Source: JAEULH01 sp963746275 (GTDB taxonomy: Bacteria; Pseudomonadota; Alphaproteobacteria; Rhodospirillales; Defluviicoccaceae). From it: a DNA stretch of 64,000 nucleotides. Both the position numbers and the translations under genes were made by a program. Position 1 is the stretch's first letter; each line of letters starts with the position of its first letter. This document shows positions 28,470 to 41,764 of this stretch, piece after piece. The stretch is taken from NCBI GenBank assembly GCA_963746275.1, contig CAVVAX010000033.1, positions 27,453-91,452 of the forward strand. Direction: 5' to 3'. The notes under the pieces are model-generated. The model was not told the origin of the DNA. It worked only from the letters and a program-made list of their open reading frames with translations, and made no database searches.

Positions 28470-28676
28470 ATGCCGAACAGCGTCTATCGCAAGATCGAAG
28501 TGGTGGGGAGCTCCCCGAACAGCATCTCCGAGGCGATCACCAACGCCCTCGACACGACCGCGGCCGACGCCAAGCAGGGCTGGTTCGAGGTCACCGAGAT
28601 CCGCGGCCACATCTCCGACGGCAAGGCCAGCGCTTACCAGGTGAGCCTGAAGGTCGGCGTCAAGATCGAGCCGTGA
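28470..28676 (+). CDS. Dodecin family flavin-binding protein
   Basis: The 68-residue protein matches dodecins, small proteins that form hollow dodecamers storing flavin. Blocks are VYRKIEVVGSSPNSISEAI, NALDTTAADAKQGWFEVTEI (with the flavin-stacking Trp in GWFEV) and RGHISDGKASAYQVSLKVG. ATG 28470 gives the conserved N-terminus. The 3' end overlaps the convergent REC-GGDEF-EAL gene by 17 bases. Confidence 0.93.
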   Translation: MPNSVYRKIEVVGSSPNSISEAITNALDTTAADAKQGWFEVTEIRGHISDGKASAYQVSLKVGVKIEP

Positions 28677-30834
28677 CCAAGAGCGGCACCGGCCGCCGCC
28701 TTTCGCTCAACCAATCCTCGAACGCTTGTGCCGGCAGCGGCCGGCTGAACAGATAACCCTGAGCCTCGTCGCAGCCGAGCCCGCTCAGCACCTGGAGCTG
28801 GGCTTCGGTCTCGACACCCTCCGCGATGACCTGCAGCCGCAGACTGTGGGCGAGCGCGATCGTGGCCTTGACGATGGCGCCGTCGTCGGCGTCGGTGACC
28901 AGGTCGCGGACGAAGGACCGGTCGATCTTGAGCGCGTCGAGGCGGAACCGCTTCAGGTAGCTGAGCGACGAGTAGCCGGTGCCGAAGTCATCGATGGCGA
29001 CGCCGACGCCAAGGTTGTTGAGCTCGTTGAGGATGGCGATGCTGTTGGCGCTGTCTTCGACAAGCATTCCTTCGGTCAGCTCCAGGTCGAGGAACTCCGG
29101 CGCCAGCGCCGTGGTCGCCAGGATCTCGGCGATGCCGGCGACGAGACGGGGCTGGCGGAACTGCGCCGCTGATAGGTTGACCGAGAGCTTGAGCGGGCCC
29201 AGGCCGCGCCTCGTCCAGGCGACGGTCTGGGCGCAGGCCTTGCGCAGCACCCAGTCGCCGATCGGGACGATCAGGCCGGTCTCCTCGGCGATGGGGATGA
29301 ACTCGACCGGCGGGACAATCGTCCCATCCGGCCGCCGCCAGCGGATCAGGGCTTCCATGCCGCTCGGCCGGCCCGTTGGGATGTCGATCTTGGGCTGGTA
29401 GTAGACGATGAACTCGTCGCGTTCGAGCGCCTTGCGCAGGTTGGTTTCCAGGGAGAAGCGCTTGACCGCCCGCTCGTTCAGCGAGGCGGTGTAGAACCGG
29501 CTGCAGGCGCGGCCCTGCTCCTTGGCGTGGAACATCGCCGCGTCGGCGTTTTTCAACAGGCTCTCGGCGTCGGCGCCGTCGACCGGGAAGACGCTGATGC
29601 CGATGCTCGCGGTGATCCGCACCTCGGTCGTGCCGATCACGATCGGTGCGGCCAGCGCCTCGGCGATGCGTCTCGCCGCGGCGGCGCTGTCCTCGGCGCG
29701 GCGCACCTCGCCGAGCACGACCACGAACTCGTCGCCACCGAGGCGGGAGACGGCATTGCCGGCGCCGAGGTCGGCGCTGCCCGCGCGGCCGTCCTCGCCG
29801 CTGAACACCCGGTCGCTGCCGCGCACGCAGCGGACCAGCCGCTGCGCCACGTGCTGCAGGACCGACGTCGCCGGCGCCGTGGCCAAGGGTGTCGTTGATG
29901 CGCTTGAAGTGGTCGATGTCGAGGACGAGGATCGCCGACTCGCGGCCGTACCGGCGGCCGGCTTCCAGGGTCTGGGTGAGGATCTCGAGCAGGAACGTGC
30001 GGTTAGGCAGGCCGGTCACGGCATCGAAGTTGGCGAGGCTGCGGATGCGGTCCTCGGCCGTTCGGCGCTCGGTGATGTCCTGGGCAATCCCTACGACCTG
30101 CTCGACGGCGCCGGTATCGCCGACGACGGCGTCGCCTTCCTGGACGATGACCAGTCGCGAGCCATCAGGGCGCGCGACGGCATACTCGATGCTGTGCGCC
30201 TTCCGCTCCTCGACGGTGCCACGCAAGACCGCGGCGACCCGCGGCCTGTCGGCCTCGTCGATCAGGGCGACGAAATCAGCGTGCGGCACCTCGCTCTCGC
30301 CGCTGCCGAGCCCGACCATCTCCGAGAGGCCCTCGGAGCAGTGCATCAGGCCCGTCGCCAGGTCCCATTGCCAGTGGCCGAGCCGCGCCATCCGCTGCGC
30401 CTGGGCGAGCCGCGCCTGGCTCTCGCGCAACTCGTCTTCGATGCCCTGCGTGCGAACGATGTAACGCAGCCGGTGGACCAGGATCGCGAGGTTGAGCGGC
30501 TTGGTGATGAACGTGGTTGCGCCGGCCTCGAAGGCGCGGTTGATCGACTCGTCGTCGTCGAGGCCGGTCATCATCACGATCGGGATGTGCGCGCCGACGG
30601 CGCTGGCGCGGATGGCAGTGCAGGCGGCGAACCCGTCCATCCCGGGCATGACGATGTCGAGCATGACGACGCTGGCGCGGACCTCCGCCAGCATCTCCAC
30701 GGCGCTGGCGCCGTCGTCTGTCTCGACGACGGTGAAGCCGGCATCCTCCAGCGCTTCGCGCGCCATGAAGCGGACGACGGCGTCGTCGTCGACGAGCAGG
30801 ATCACGGGCGCCTTGCCGGCGCCGCCGTGGGCGT

Positions 30835-30838
<4 letters not shown>
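28660..30838 (-). CDS. Response regulator with REC-PAS-GGDEF-EAL domains, one frameshift
   Basis: The corrected protein is about 725 residues. REC (1-125) has LLVDDDAVVRFM, phospho-acceptor Asp in VMLDIVMPGMDG and the Lys in FITKPLN. PAS (about 150-270) ends VVGIAQDITERRTAEDRIRS. GGDEF (about 280-445) keeps the active-site RLGGDEFVVVLGE. EAL (about 460-715) keeps GMEALIRW and DDFGTGYSSLSYLK. So both synthesis and breakdown of cyclic di-GMP are possible. One apparent extra base near 29863 lies within the HGAGDVVLQHVAQRL stretch. The start ATG overlaps the kinase stop (ATGA), so it is coupled to the hybrid kinase and is its likely phospho-target. Confidence 0.92.
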
Positions 30839-33699
<2,861 letters not shown>

Positions 33700-33713
33700 C
33701 TCGGGTCCTCGGG

Positions 33714-34292
33714 CTACTCGATAACTTCAGTGGCGAGCCGCAATAGCGCGGCCTCGATGCGCAGGCCGGCCGCACGCGTCATCCGCAGGTCCACTTCGAA
33801 GCGGATCTTGTTGTCGACGATGACCAGTCCGACCATGCCGCCGGTGCTCGCGAACCGGTTCCGGTCGCTGACGGTCAGCGTGTGCGGCGCCTTGAGATGG
33901 GCGACGTAGCTGCTTTCCGGCTCATCGGCGCCGATGAAGGTGATGTGGCAGATGGGTGGTGCGGCGCGGTGCTGGTTGACGACGGCGAGCGCGCGACTGC
34001 CGACCGTCTTTCCGTTCATGGCCTGGGCGATGACGGGGAAGGCGTCGTCACCGTGGACGCAGACGCTCAGCGGCGCGTCGGCTGCCGCGAAGGCCGCGGC
34101 GGGCCACTCGACGAACTTGGCGAAGTTGTAGATGAACGCGGCCTTCAGCAGCATCTCGCGGTCGTTGGCTGACTCGGCTTGGACGGTGCTTTCCGGCAGC
34201 GCCAGCGCCAGGGCGGCAACCGCAGCCACCGCCCCGATCATTCGCCACCGCCGCCCGGCAGGAAGGATCCAGTTCATCGACCGCTTGAGCAT
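33714..34292 (-). CDS. YfiR-family periplasmic protein (DUF4154)
   Basis: The 192-residue protein has an N-terminal hydrophobic segment ending in LALPESTVQAESAN, a likely signal peptide with cleavage after QA. The mature part has MLLKAAFIYNFAKFVEWPAAAF, the hallmark of the YfiR/DUF4154 family, then VCVHGDDAFPVIAQAMNGKT, CHITFIGADEPESSYVAHL and GLVIVDNKIRFEVDL. In Pseudomonas YfiR holds the CHASE8-type cyclase YfiN inactive. The two Cys residues (VCVHG, ICHITF) could form the conserved disulfide. It is 14 bases upstream of the hybrid kinase and downstream of two TonB receptors, so it is the periplasmic link in this operon. Confidence 0.9.
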   Translation of the reverse strand: MLKRSMNWILPAGRRWRMIGAVAAVAALALALPESTVQAESANDREMLLKAAFIYNFAKFVEWPAAAFAAADAPLSVCVHGDDAFPVIAQAMNGKTVGSRALAVVNQHRAAPPICHITFIGADEPESSYVAHLKAPHTLTVSDRNRFASTGGMVGLVIVDNKIRFEVDLRMTRAAGLRIEAALLRLATEVIE

Positions 34293-34317
34293 GTCTCGGC
34301 CCCGGCTGCCGCATCCG

Positions 34318-36324
34318 TCAGAAGCGCAGGGTCAGCTTGCCGTAGACGGCGCGCTCGACCTGCGTCGCCGCCAGCGGCAGCAGTTCAGGGACCGTTTCCT
34401 TGCGCCGGCTGTCGAGAAGGTTCTGGCCGACCAGCGAGAATTCGTGCCGTTGGTCGGCCTCCAGCCGAGGCGCGCATCCAGGGTGACGTAGCTCTCGATG
34501 CTCTGGTCGGTGAGGTTGTCGACGTAGCGCGGCCACAGATCAAACTCCCAGCCGCCGCCGAGGTCTATCATCGAGCGCAGCGACGCCTGGTGCTTCGGGC
34601 TCATCCCGTGCCCCACGGCGGCCGCATCAAGATCGTCGTGGAAGTAGGTGTAGGCCGCCTTCAGTCGCCACCAGGAGAACACCTCCCAGTCGGCCCCGAC
34701 CTCGATGCCATAGGTTTCAGCGGAACCGTCGGAGGTTAGCTCCGACGGAACGACGACGCGCGGGACCGGCGAGAGCGCGAAGGAACGGCGCCCCTTCGCC
34801 AACCGTCCTCAGGTCGTCGTAAATGTTGTAGAAGCCGGCGATGTCGAAGGAGAGCCCGTCGATCGGCTGCGCCCGGTAGCCGAGCTCGAAGGACAGAAGG
34901 TCCTCGGCGACGATGTCGGGCTTGCCGGTGAAGACGATTTCGGTGGGAAACGGCATCGGGTTTACGAGGGTCGCAGGAGGAATGACGTCGACCCTGATGC
35001 GCGCGTCTTCCTCGCCGAGGACGGCACGTGGACCGCCCGCGACACTGCTCCCCAGACAGACTGGCTCGTCGTCGGTGTCCACAGGATGCGGGCGCTGCGG
35101 CTGGATCCGGAGGCCGGTAGTGTCGTTGTGCTCGACCTTCGAGCCGATGGTGAAGCGCAGCTCGTCTTCGATCAGCGCGATCTCATCCTGCACGAAGGCG
35201 TTGAGGATGGAGTCGATGCGGTGGTTCGGGGTCGATGCGGGCGTAGACGTTGTCGTCGAAGGTCGTCCGCGTGTAGCGGTAGCCGAGGCCCGAGACCACG
35301 GTGTTCCGGGAGAGCGGCTCGAACTCGTGCTGGCAGCTCGACGTCGGCGATGTCGGACATGATGCCGAGGCCCTGCTCCTCGACCTCGAAGCGGTCGTTG
35401 TAGCCCTGCAGCGTCAGGTTCGATGTTTTGGAGAGGTTCCGGCTCCAGCGCCCGAGGATGTTGCCGCCGCTGCTCCTGCCGCGGTCATCAAGAACGGCGA
35501 GGTAGGGCGGCGTCAGCAGCGGGCGGGGCAACGCGGTCGAGCCGTAGTCCTGCTCGTAAACATCGCCGCTTAGGGTGAAGCGGTCGCGGGCCGAAGGCCC
35601 GGCGTCGATGCGAAAGCCGGTGCGCACCTGATGGGTGGCGTCCGCGCCGCGGTCGCCCGAGGCCACCGGGCTGTCGTCGATAGTGAACGACTTGAGGTAG
35701 CCGCGGTAGGCGACCTTCTCGCCGGCCTTGCCGCCAAAGCGGGCGGTGCCGAAGCCGTACCCGCCGCGTGCCGCCACCACCGGAGAGCAGCGTGCCCTGC
35801 GTGTCGTTGGCGCTCTTGCTGATGATGTTGATGACGCCGTTGACGGCGTTGGCACCCCACATCGTGGCGCCCGGACCGCGGATCACCTCGATGCGCTCGA
35901 CGTCCTCAAGCACGACGTCCTGGGCATCCCAGTAGACGCCGGAGAACAGCGGGCTGTAGACGCTGCGGCCGTCGATCAGGACCAGGAGCTTGCCGGAGAA
36001 GCGGCCGTTGAAGCCGCGGATCGAGACCGCCCACTTGTTCGCGTCGATGCGCGCCACCTCGACGCCCGGGACCATCCGCAGCAACTCCGGCACGCTGGTG
36101 GCGCCGGACCGGCGGATGTCCTCCTGGCCGATGACGAAGATGGCGGCCGCCGCGTCGGCGACGCGCTGGCGGCGCTTCGACACCGACGTCACCTCGACGT
36201 CCATCAGCTCTTCCAGGCTGAGCTTGGTGAAGTCGACGTCGGCCGGGGCCTCGGCCCGCGAGGAGACGGGCGCAGCCGCCATGACCGCAGCCAGGATGAG
36301 CGGAGACAGAACCGGCGCGCTCAT
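34318..36324 (-). CDS. TonB-dependent receptor 1, multiple frameshifts
   Basis: The N-terminus has a signal peptide (PLILAAVMAAAPVSSRAEA) and the plug domain: LSLEELMDVEVTSVSKRRQR, GQEDIRRSGATSVPELLRMV, RGFNGRFSGKLLVLIDGRSV, EDVERIEVIRGPGATMWGAN. The barrel continues in other frames, with DEIALIEDELRFTIGSKVEH and LLSFELGYRAQPIDGLSFDI. It finishes QNLLDSRRKETVPELLPLAA and VERAVYGKLTLRF ending in Phe, the usual outer-membrane insertion signal. At least five frame changes are needed, so the gene is either decaying or poorly sequenced. It lies 25 bases upstream of yfiR in the same direction. Confidence 0.85.
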
Positions 36325-36472
36325 GTGCCGTGAGCGGCGGGTTCGGCGGTCGCGGATAGAGGCGCGCGGCGGAGGCATGAAGGCCGGAGTCCCTTGCTGG
36401 GGAAGCACACCGGCGCAGCCTGCCCGACAGGGATTAAGATTCTCTTTCGCCGTCCGGGGCCAGTTCGCAGTC

Positions 36473-38589
36473 TCAGAAGCGGACGGTCAGCCTGCCGTAG
36501 ACGGCGCGCTCGGCCCGGGTAGGCGTCATCGACAGGAACTCAGGCACGAACTCCTGGCGCTTGCCGTCGAGCAGGTTCTGCCCGACCAGGGCGAACTCGA
36601 TGCCGCCGGTCGGCCGCCAGCCGAGCCGGGCGTCGAAGTCGACGTAGCTCTCGACCCCGGTGCTGGGGAGCTCCGCCACGTAGCGCGGCCATAGGTCGAG
36701 TTCCCAGTCGTGGCCGAGGTCGATGAGGGACCTGAGCGAGACCTGGTGGCGGGGGCTCGCGCCGTTGACCTGGTCGAGGACGCCGAGATCGCCGCCGTCT
36801 TCGAGATCGAGGTCGAGGTAGCCGTAGGTGAGGTCGAGCCGCCACCACGGCATCGCCGACCAGCGCGCCGCCGCCTCAAGCCCGTGGGAGGTGCCCTGGC
36901 CGGCGTTGGCGGCGACGAAGGGGACGAGCCCGTGCGGGCGGCGAGCGCTCGGCTTCAAAGCCGGGAGTTGCCGCGGAGAATGTCCGCAGCTTGTCGTAGA
37001 TGTTGAGAAAGGCGGTGACGTCGAGCGACAGCGTCGCCGCGGGCGAGACCCGGTAGCCGGCTTCCAGGGCGTACAGCTCCTCCGCGTCCAGGTCGCTGTC
37101 TCCGATTGAGCCGGACCAGCACCGGCGCCGGAAATGGGTTGCCCGGGGCGCCCGGCGGCATCGTCTGGACGTTGAGGCGGACGTCGTCCTCGGCGATCGT
37201 CGGCGTGCGCACCGCCCGCGACGCTGCCGCCCACAGCGCGTGCTGACGGTTCGGCGTCCAGATGGCGCGGGCCGAAGGCTGCACCTCGACCCCGGTCGAG
37301 GCGTTGTGCTCCAGCTTCGCGCCGAGCGTCAGTCGTAGACGCTCCGGGATCAGCGAGATCTCGTCCTGGACGAACGCGGAGAAGAGGTGGTCCTGGCGCT
37401 GCTGCGGCTCGAACGAGAGCGCGAAGGTGCCGTCGAGGCGGTTGTTGATGAAGCGATAGCCAACGCCGGTGCTGAGGGTCTGGCGGCGCAGGCCACGGTA
37501 CTGGTGGTGGACGTCGAGATCGACGGTGTCGAGGTTGAAGATCAGCCCCTGCTCCTTCCGGTTATCCCGGCGGTAGAAGGCGCGGGTCTCGATCGCCGAT
37601 CTCTCGGTCAGCTCGTGCTGCCAATTGCCGAGGAGGTTGACGCCGGAGACGTCGCCGACGTCGTCGAAGGTGAGGGCGTAGGGCGGCGTGAGGAGGGGGG
37701 CGGTGATACCGGTGGTTCCGTAGTTGCCCCGGTAGAGCTGGCCGGAGATGGTAATAGGATCACCCACCGCCGTCTTCGTGTCAGCGCGGAAGCCTGCCTG
37801 CTTCCGCTCCCAGGCGTCGGCGGCGGCGATGTCGCGGCCCTCGGGCCGGCCGCTGTCGCCGTGGGTCATCCCCTTGACGTAGCCGCGGTAGAAGGTGTCC
37901 GCGCCGACCTTGCCGCCGTAACGGGCGGTTGCGGCGGCGAAGGGTGGGGAGCCGGCGGCCGTTGAGACAAGCGCGCCTTGCGTCTCCTCGGCGCGCTTGG
38001 TGATGATGTTGATGACGCCATTCACCGCGTTGGCGCCCCAGATGCTGCCGCCCGGGCCGCGGATGACCTCGATGCGGGCGATGTCTTCGAGCGGCACGTC
38101 CTGCACGTCCCAGAAGACGTTGCAGAAGAACGGCGTGTAGACGCTCATGCCGTCGATCATGACCAGCAGCTTGTCGGCGAAGCGGCCGTTGAAGCCGCGG
38201 ATCGTGACCGCCCACTTGTTGGCGTCGATGCGCGCCACCTCGACGCCCGGGACCATCCGCAGGACCTCCGGGATGCTGGTCGCCCCGGAGCGGCGGATGT
38301 CTTCGGCGCCGATGACGAAGGCCGCTGCCGCCGTCTCCGCCAGTGGCCGGGTCTGCCGGGTCACCGAGCTGACCTCGACGACGTCGACGTTCATCAGCTC
38401 CTCGAGGCTGAGCTCGGAGAAGCTTTCGGCTGCTGGCCCCGCCCTCGCCGGGTGAGGCTGGGCGGCAGCACTTACGCCGGCGAGCACGAGGAGCAATGGA
38501 AGGATCGCGCAGCCAAGCCGCGATCGGCGTCGCCAGGCGTAGCGCCGGCGGCGGGCTTCGATCACCAGGGTGATGGCCGCACGTGTCAT
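36473..38589 (-). CDS. TonB-dependent receptor 2, two frameshifts
   Basis: A second receptor of the same kind has signal peptide CAILPLLLVLAGVSAAAQPH and plug blocks LSLEELMNVDVVEVSSVTRQ, GAEDIRRSGATSIPEVLRMV, RGFNGRFADKLLVMIDGMSV and EDIARIEVIRGPGGSIWGAN. It has a long intact barrel, then LVGQNLLDGKRQEFVPEFLS and a C-terminal Phe (RAVYGRLTVRF). Frame changes occur near 37115 and 36960. The start is ATG 38589. It is a close paralogue of receptor 1 and starts the five-gene operon. The order, both genes in the same direction, suggests tandem duplication. Confidence 0.88.
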
Positions 38590-38697
38590 GGCTGGTCCGC
38601 ATCGTGAATCGCAATCGATGCGCACCAGCGTCAGGCAAAAGATTTAAGGAGGTGTTGCGGCCGCTACTTCCCGCGCGGAAGCGGCGTTCGCCGGTGC

Positions 38698-39597
38698 CTA
38701 CCCGCTCGGCGGACCCAGCCCTTCCGCGATCGCCAGCAGCGCCGGCACCTGGGCGCGGATCTCGGCGGCGACCTTGCTGTCGAGCCGCTTCAGCCAGGCG
38801 TCCGGGATGGTGCTGGCGCCATAGGTCGCGCCGGCCAACATCCCGGCCATGGCGCCCGCGGTGTCCGCATCGCCGCCCCAGTTAACGGTCTCGGTGATAC
38901 AGGCGCGCACGCTATCGCCGAGGAAGTAGGCGTGCAGCACAGTGCGCACGGTATCGACGATGAAGGCGGAACAAGGTCCGCGGAAGCGCTCGAAGCGGAA
39001 CTGGGGATGCCGCCCGACCAGGACTTTGGCCTCCTCGCGGCAGGCGGAGACGCCGCCGCCCACGATCAGCCGGTGGACCATGCGGCCGAGGCCGACGGCG
39101 GCGGCATCGGAGAGCGGATGGTTGTGGGTGATGTGCCCCTGGCTCATGGCCCACGCCGCGTAGGTGTCCGGGTGACCCAGCGTCGCCAGCGCCACCGGCA
39201 GGATGCGCATGCAGGCGCCGTTGCCGCCGTCGCCCTCGTTCTGCGGCGTCACCAGCGTTCCTTCCGTCATGTAGCGGCGGATCCCCCGGCGGACGGTGTT
39301 GCCGACGTCGGCCGGCCCGCCCTTGAGCCAGGCGGCGAAGCCCTCGCAGACGTCGCGGAGGTCCAGGCCGCCGCGGGCGATCAGCGAGCGGCCGAGGCAC
39401 AGGCTCATCTCGGTGTCGTCGGTCACCTGCCCGGGGCGCAGCTTCAGCCAGCCGCCGCCGATCATCCGGCAGTGGATGCCGTACTGGGCGCGGATCTCCC
39501 GCGGCGTCATGAACTCGACGGTCGCGCCCAGCGCATCGCCGACGGCGAAGCCGAGGTAGGCGCCCAGCGCCCGGTCGAGGAGATCGGCGTCGGCCAT
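38698..39597 (-). CDS. draG: ADP-ribosyl-[dinitrogen reductase] hydrolase
   Basis: DraG removes ADP-ribose from NifH and so reactivates nitrogenase. The 299-residue ADP-ribosylglycohydrolase has GAYLGFAVGDALGATVEFM, the metal ligands in VTDDTEMSLCLGRSL, GGNGACMRILP and the second metal site NWGGDADTAGAMAGMLAGA. Its best landmark is the location: downstream of draT, which is divergent from nifH, as in Rhodospirillum and Azospirillum. It starts at the ATG 39597. Confidence 0.95.
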   Translation of the reverse strand: MADADLLDRALGAYLGFAVGDALGATVEFMTPREIRAQYGIHCRMIGGGWLKLRPGQVTDDTEMSLCLGRSLIARGGLDLRDVCEGFAAWLKGGPADVGNTVRRGIRRYMTEGTLVTPQNEGDGGNGACMRILPVALATLGHPDTYAAWAMSQGHITHNHPLSDAAAVGLGRMVHRLIVGGGVSACREEAKVLVGRHPQFRFERFRGPCSAFIVDTVRTVLHAYFLGDSVRACITETVNWGGDADTAGAMAGMLAGATYGASTIPDAWLKRLDSKVAAEIRAQVPALLAIAEGLGPPSG

Positions 39598-39659
39598 CGT
39601 TGCTCTGCGATACCGTTGTTGCGCGGCCACGGGGCCCGCGGTTGCGAGGGATGAAGACG

Positions 39660-40529
39660 TCAGCCGTAGGTCGCGCGGACCTTGTAGTCGCCGCCGATCA
39701 CCAGCACCTCGCCCTCGCCCTTGAGCGGGTGGTGCGGCAGCAAGGTGTTGAAGAACAGGATCTTTTCGAACGGCACCGCGGCTTCCATGATGATGTCGCC
39801 GAACCAGCCGGCGATGTCGCGATCGGCGGTGAACGAGACCAGGTTGTTCAGCCGCACGATCACCGTCCGCTTCTCCAGCCGCTCGATGATCTGATGCTCG
39901 TCGAAGTCGTTGACGCCGCGAAACAGGACGAGGTGGCGGCTCGTCGCCGTCGCCCGCCGCGCCAGCACCCATTGGGCGAACTCGTAGAGCAGGTCGAGCT
40001 GGCTCCAGATGGCGTTGCTGTGGAACCGGCTCGACATCTTCTCCTCGACGTAACGGACCCACTGCGGCGAGGCGAAGCGGCGGATCGGCTCCTTGTGGTA
40101 GGTCGGGACCAGGCCGAACCGGCTCTCGACCCAGCCCTTAAGCACGGCGCCCTCCGGGCCGTTGCTGTCGTAGGCCCAGCCGCGCAGCAGGCGGAGATAG
40201 CTTGCCCGGTAATGCCGCCGCTCGGGCGGCTCGTCGGCGTCGCGCTCGTCCGCCGTCCCGCGCCGCCTGCGCTCCGAGGCGGGCGCCACGCCGAACATCG
40301 TCGTCATGTACGCCTCGAAGGCGGCGCCGGCCAACGCCGGATCCTGGGCCAGCGACAGCAGCACGAACAGCGTCTCGTTGGCCTCGCGCACGCCGGCGAT
40401 GTGCAGCGGCACCGGCGCGTCGTTGAAGGCGGCGCTGTTGAGGCGCGCCGACGGCACCCCGACCAGGGTCGTGCTGTCGCCGCGCTGCCAGGCGCCGCCT
40501 AACGCTCCGCTGTCCATCCTCCGCCTCAT
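39660..40529 (-). CDS. draT: NAD+-dinitrogen-reductase ADP-D-ribosyltransferase
   Basis: DraT inactivates nitrogenase in response to ammonium or darkness by ADP-ribosylating an arginine of NifH. The 289-residue protein contains RHLVLFRGVNDFDEHQIIE, VRLNNLVSFTADRDIAGWFG and GEGEVLVIGGDYKVRATYG. These fit the R-S-E type of ADP-ribosyltransferase (candidate Arg in FRG, Ser in VSF, Glu in GEGEV). The start at 40529 (MRRRMDSGALGG) or 40517 is possible. It is divergent from nifH across a 296-base control region and is followed by draG with a 62-base gap. Confidence 0.93.
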   Translation of the reverse strand: MRRRMDSGALGGAWQRGDSTTLVGVPSARLNSAAFNDAPVPLHIAGVREANETLFVLLSLAQDPALAGAAFEAYMTTMFGVAPASERRRRGTADERDADEPPERRHYRASYLRLLRGWAYDSNGPEGAVLKGWVESRFGLVPTYHKEPIRRFASPQWVRYVEEKMSSRFHSNAIWSQLDLLYEFAQWVLARRATATSRHLVLFRGVNDFDEHQIIERLEKRTVIVRLNNLVSFTADRDIAGWFGDIIMEAAVPFEKILFFNTLLPHHPLKGEGEVLVIGGDYKVRATYG

Positions 40530-40615
40530 CGGCTGTGCAGGGATCCTCCGGCGATGGAAGCAACATCCGTTCCACCCGGATCATGCTGCATCTGCGAAGA
40601 CGGTCCCGGCGTTCG

Positions 40616-40631
40616 TGTGCCGGACCGGACA
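40616..40631 (+). promoter_or_regulatory. NifA upstream activator sequence 1 (TGT-N10-ACA)
   Basis: TGTGCCGGACCGGACA fits the NifA consensus TGT-N10-ACA exactly. It lies 138 bases upstream of the -24 element of the nifH promoter, within the usual activating distance. Confidence 0.8.
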
Positions 40632-40644
40632 AAGTGTCGACGAT

Positions 40645-40660
40645 TGTCGTTTTCCGAACA
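40645..40660 (+). promoter_or_regulatory. NifA upstream activator sequence 2 (TGT-N10-ACA)
   Basis: TGTCGTTTTCCGAACA is a second perfect NifA box, starting 29 bases after the first. The pair could bind two NifA dimers and may also serve the divergent draT gene. Confidence 0.78.
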
Positions 40661-40753
40661 GACCGCCGCCGCGGCCGCCGCCGGCGCGACCCGTTCGCCT
40701 AGGGCCCTGCGGACACAGGGAAAACTCGACGCGAAGCCGGGTCTGAAAGGTTC

Positions 40754-40770
40754 TGGCACGACCGTTGCAG
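40754..40770 (+). promoter_or_regulatory. Sigma-54 (-24/-12) promoter of nifHDK
   Basis: TGGCACGACCGTTGCAG has the GG and GC invariants 12 bases apart and matches the consensus TGGCACG-N4-TTGCA exactly. The predicted transcript start is about 40780, leaving a leader of about 45 bases before nifH. Confidence 0.92.
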
Positions 40771-40825
40771 TTGCCGGCCTGCGGGCACTCCTGCCCAACA
40801 AGCTGCTAAGCGAGAGGAGTTTTCG

Positions 40826-41728
40826 ATGAGTGGTCTTCGTCAGATAGCGTTCTACGGGAAGGGCGGCATCGGTAAGTCGACCACCTCCCAGAACACACTC
40901 GCGGCCCTCGCCGAGCTCGACCAAAAGATCCTCATCGTCGGCTGCGATCCGAAGGCCGACTCGACGCGGCTGATCTTGAACTCCAAGGCGCAGCAGACGG
41001 TGTTGCACCTCGCCGCCGAGCAGGGCTCGGTGGAGGACCTGGAGATCGAGGACGTCATCCGCGTCGGCTTCAAGGGCATCCACTGCGTCGAGTCCGGCGG
41101 TCCCGAGCCGGGGGTCGGTTGCGCCGGCCGCGGCGTCATCACCGCCATCAACTTCCTGGAGGAGAACGGCGCTTACGACGGCATGGACTACATCTCCTAC
41201 GACGTCTTAGGCGACGTCGTCTGCGGCGGCTTCGCCATGCCGATCCGCGAGAACAAGGCCCAGGAAATCTACATCGTCATGTCCGGCGAGATGATGGCCC
41301 TCTATGCGTGCAACAACATCTCCAAGGGCATCCTCAAGTATGCCACCAACGGCACCGTCCGCCTTGGCGGGCTGATCTGCAACTCGCGCATGACCGATCG
41401 GGAGATCGACCTGTCGGACGCGATGGCGAAGAAGCTCGGCACCACGCTCATCCACTTCGTGCCGCGCGACAACGTCGTCCAGCACGCCGAGCTGCGTCGC
41501 CAGACCGTCATTGAGTACAAGCCCGACTGCGCCCAGGCGGACGAGTACCGGATGCTGGCGAAGAAGATCCACGCGAACTCCGGCAAGGGCGTGGTGCCGA
41601 CCCCGGTCGGCATGGACGAGCTCGAGGAGATGCTGATGGAGTTCGGCATCCTGAAGTCGGACGAGCAGATGCTGGCCGAGCTGGAAGCCAAGGAAGCGGC
41701 GGCGGCTCGCGTCGCGGTGTCTGCTTGA
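40826..41728 (+). CDS. nifH: Nitrogenase iron protein
   Basis: NifH is the 300-residue ATP-dependent reductase of nitrogenase. Walker A GKGGIGKS is at residues 11-18. The [4Fe-4S] cysteines are C99 (PGVGCAGRG) and C133 (DVVCGGFAM). Arg102, in CAGRGV, is the DraT target. The C-terminal tail after about residue 275 is Ala/Glu-rich. The gene follows a sigma-54 promoter and an AGGAG ribosome site. It is intact. Confidence 0.99.
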   Translation: MSGLRQIAFYGKGGIGKSTTSQNTLAALAELDQKILIVGCDPKADSTRLILNSKAQQTVLHLAAEQGSVEDLEIEDVIRVGFKGIHCVESGGPEPGVGCAGRGVITAINFLEENGAYDGMDYISYDVLGDVVCGGFAMPIRENKAQEIYIVMSGEMMALYACNNISKGILKYATNGTVRLGGLICNSRMTDREIDLSDAMAKKLGTTLIHFVPRDNVVQHAELRRQTVIEYKPDCAQADEYRMLAKKIHANSGKGVVPTPVGMDELEEMLMEFGILKSDEQMLAELEAKEAAAARVAVSA

Positions 41729-41764
41729 AGCGCGGCGCAAGAGCTGCCGGTTAGGGAGACGACG

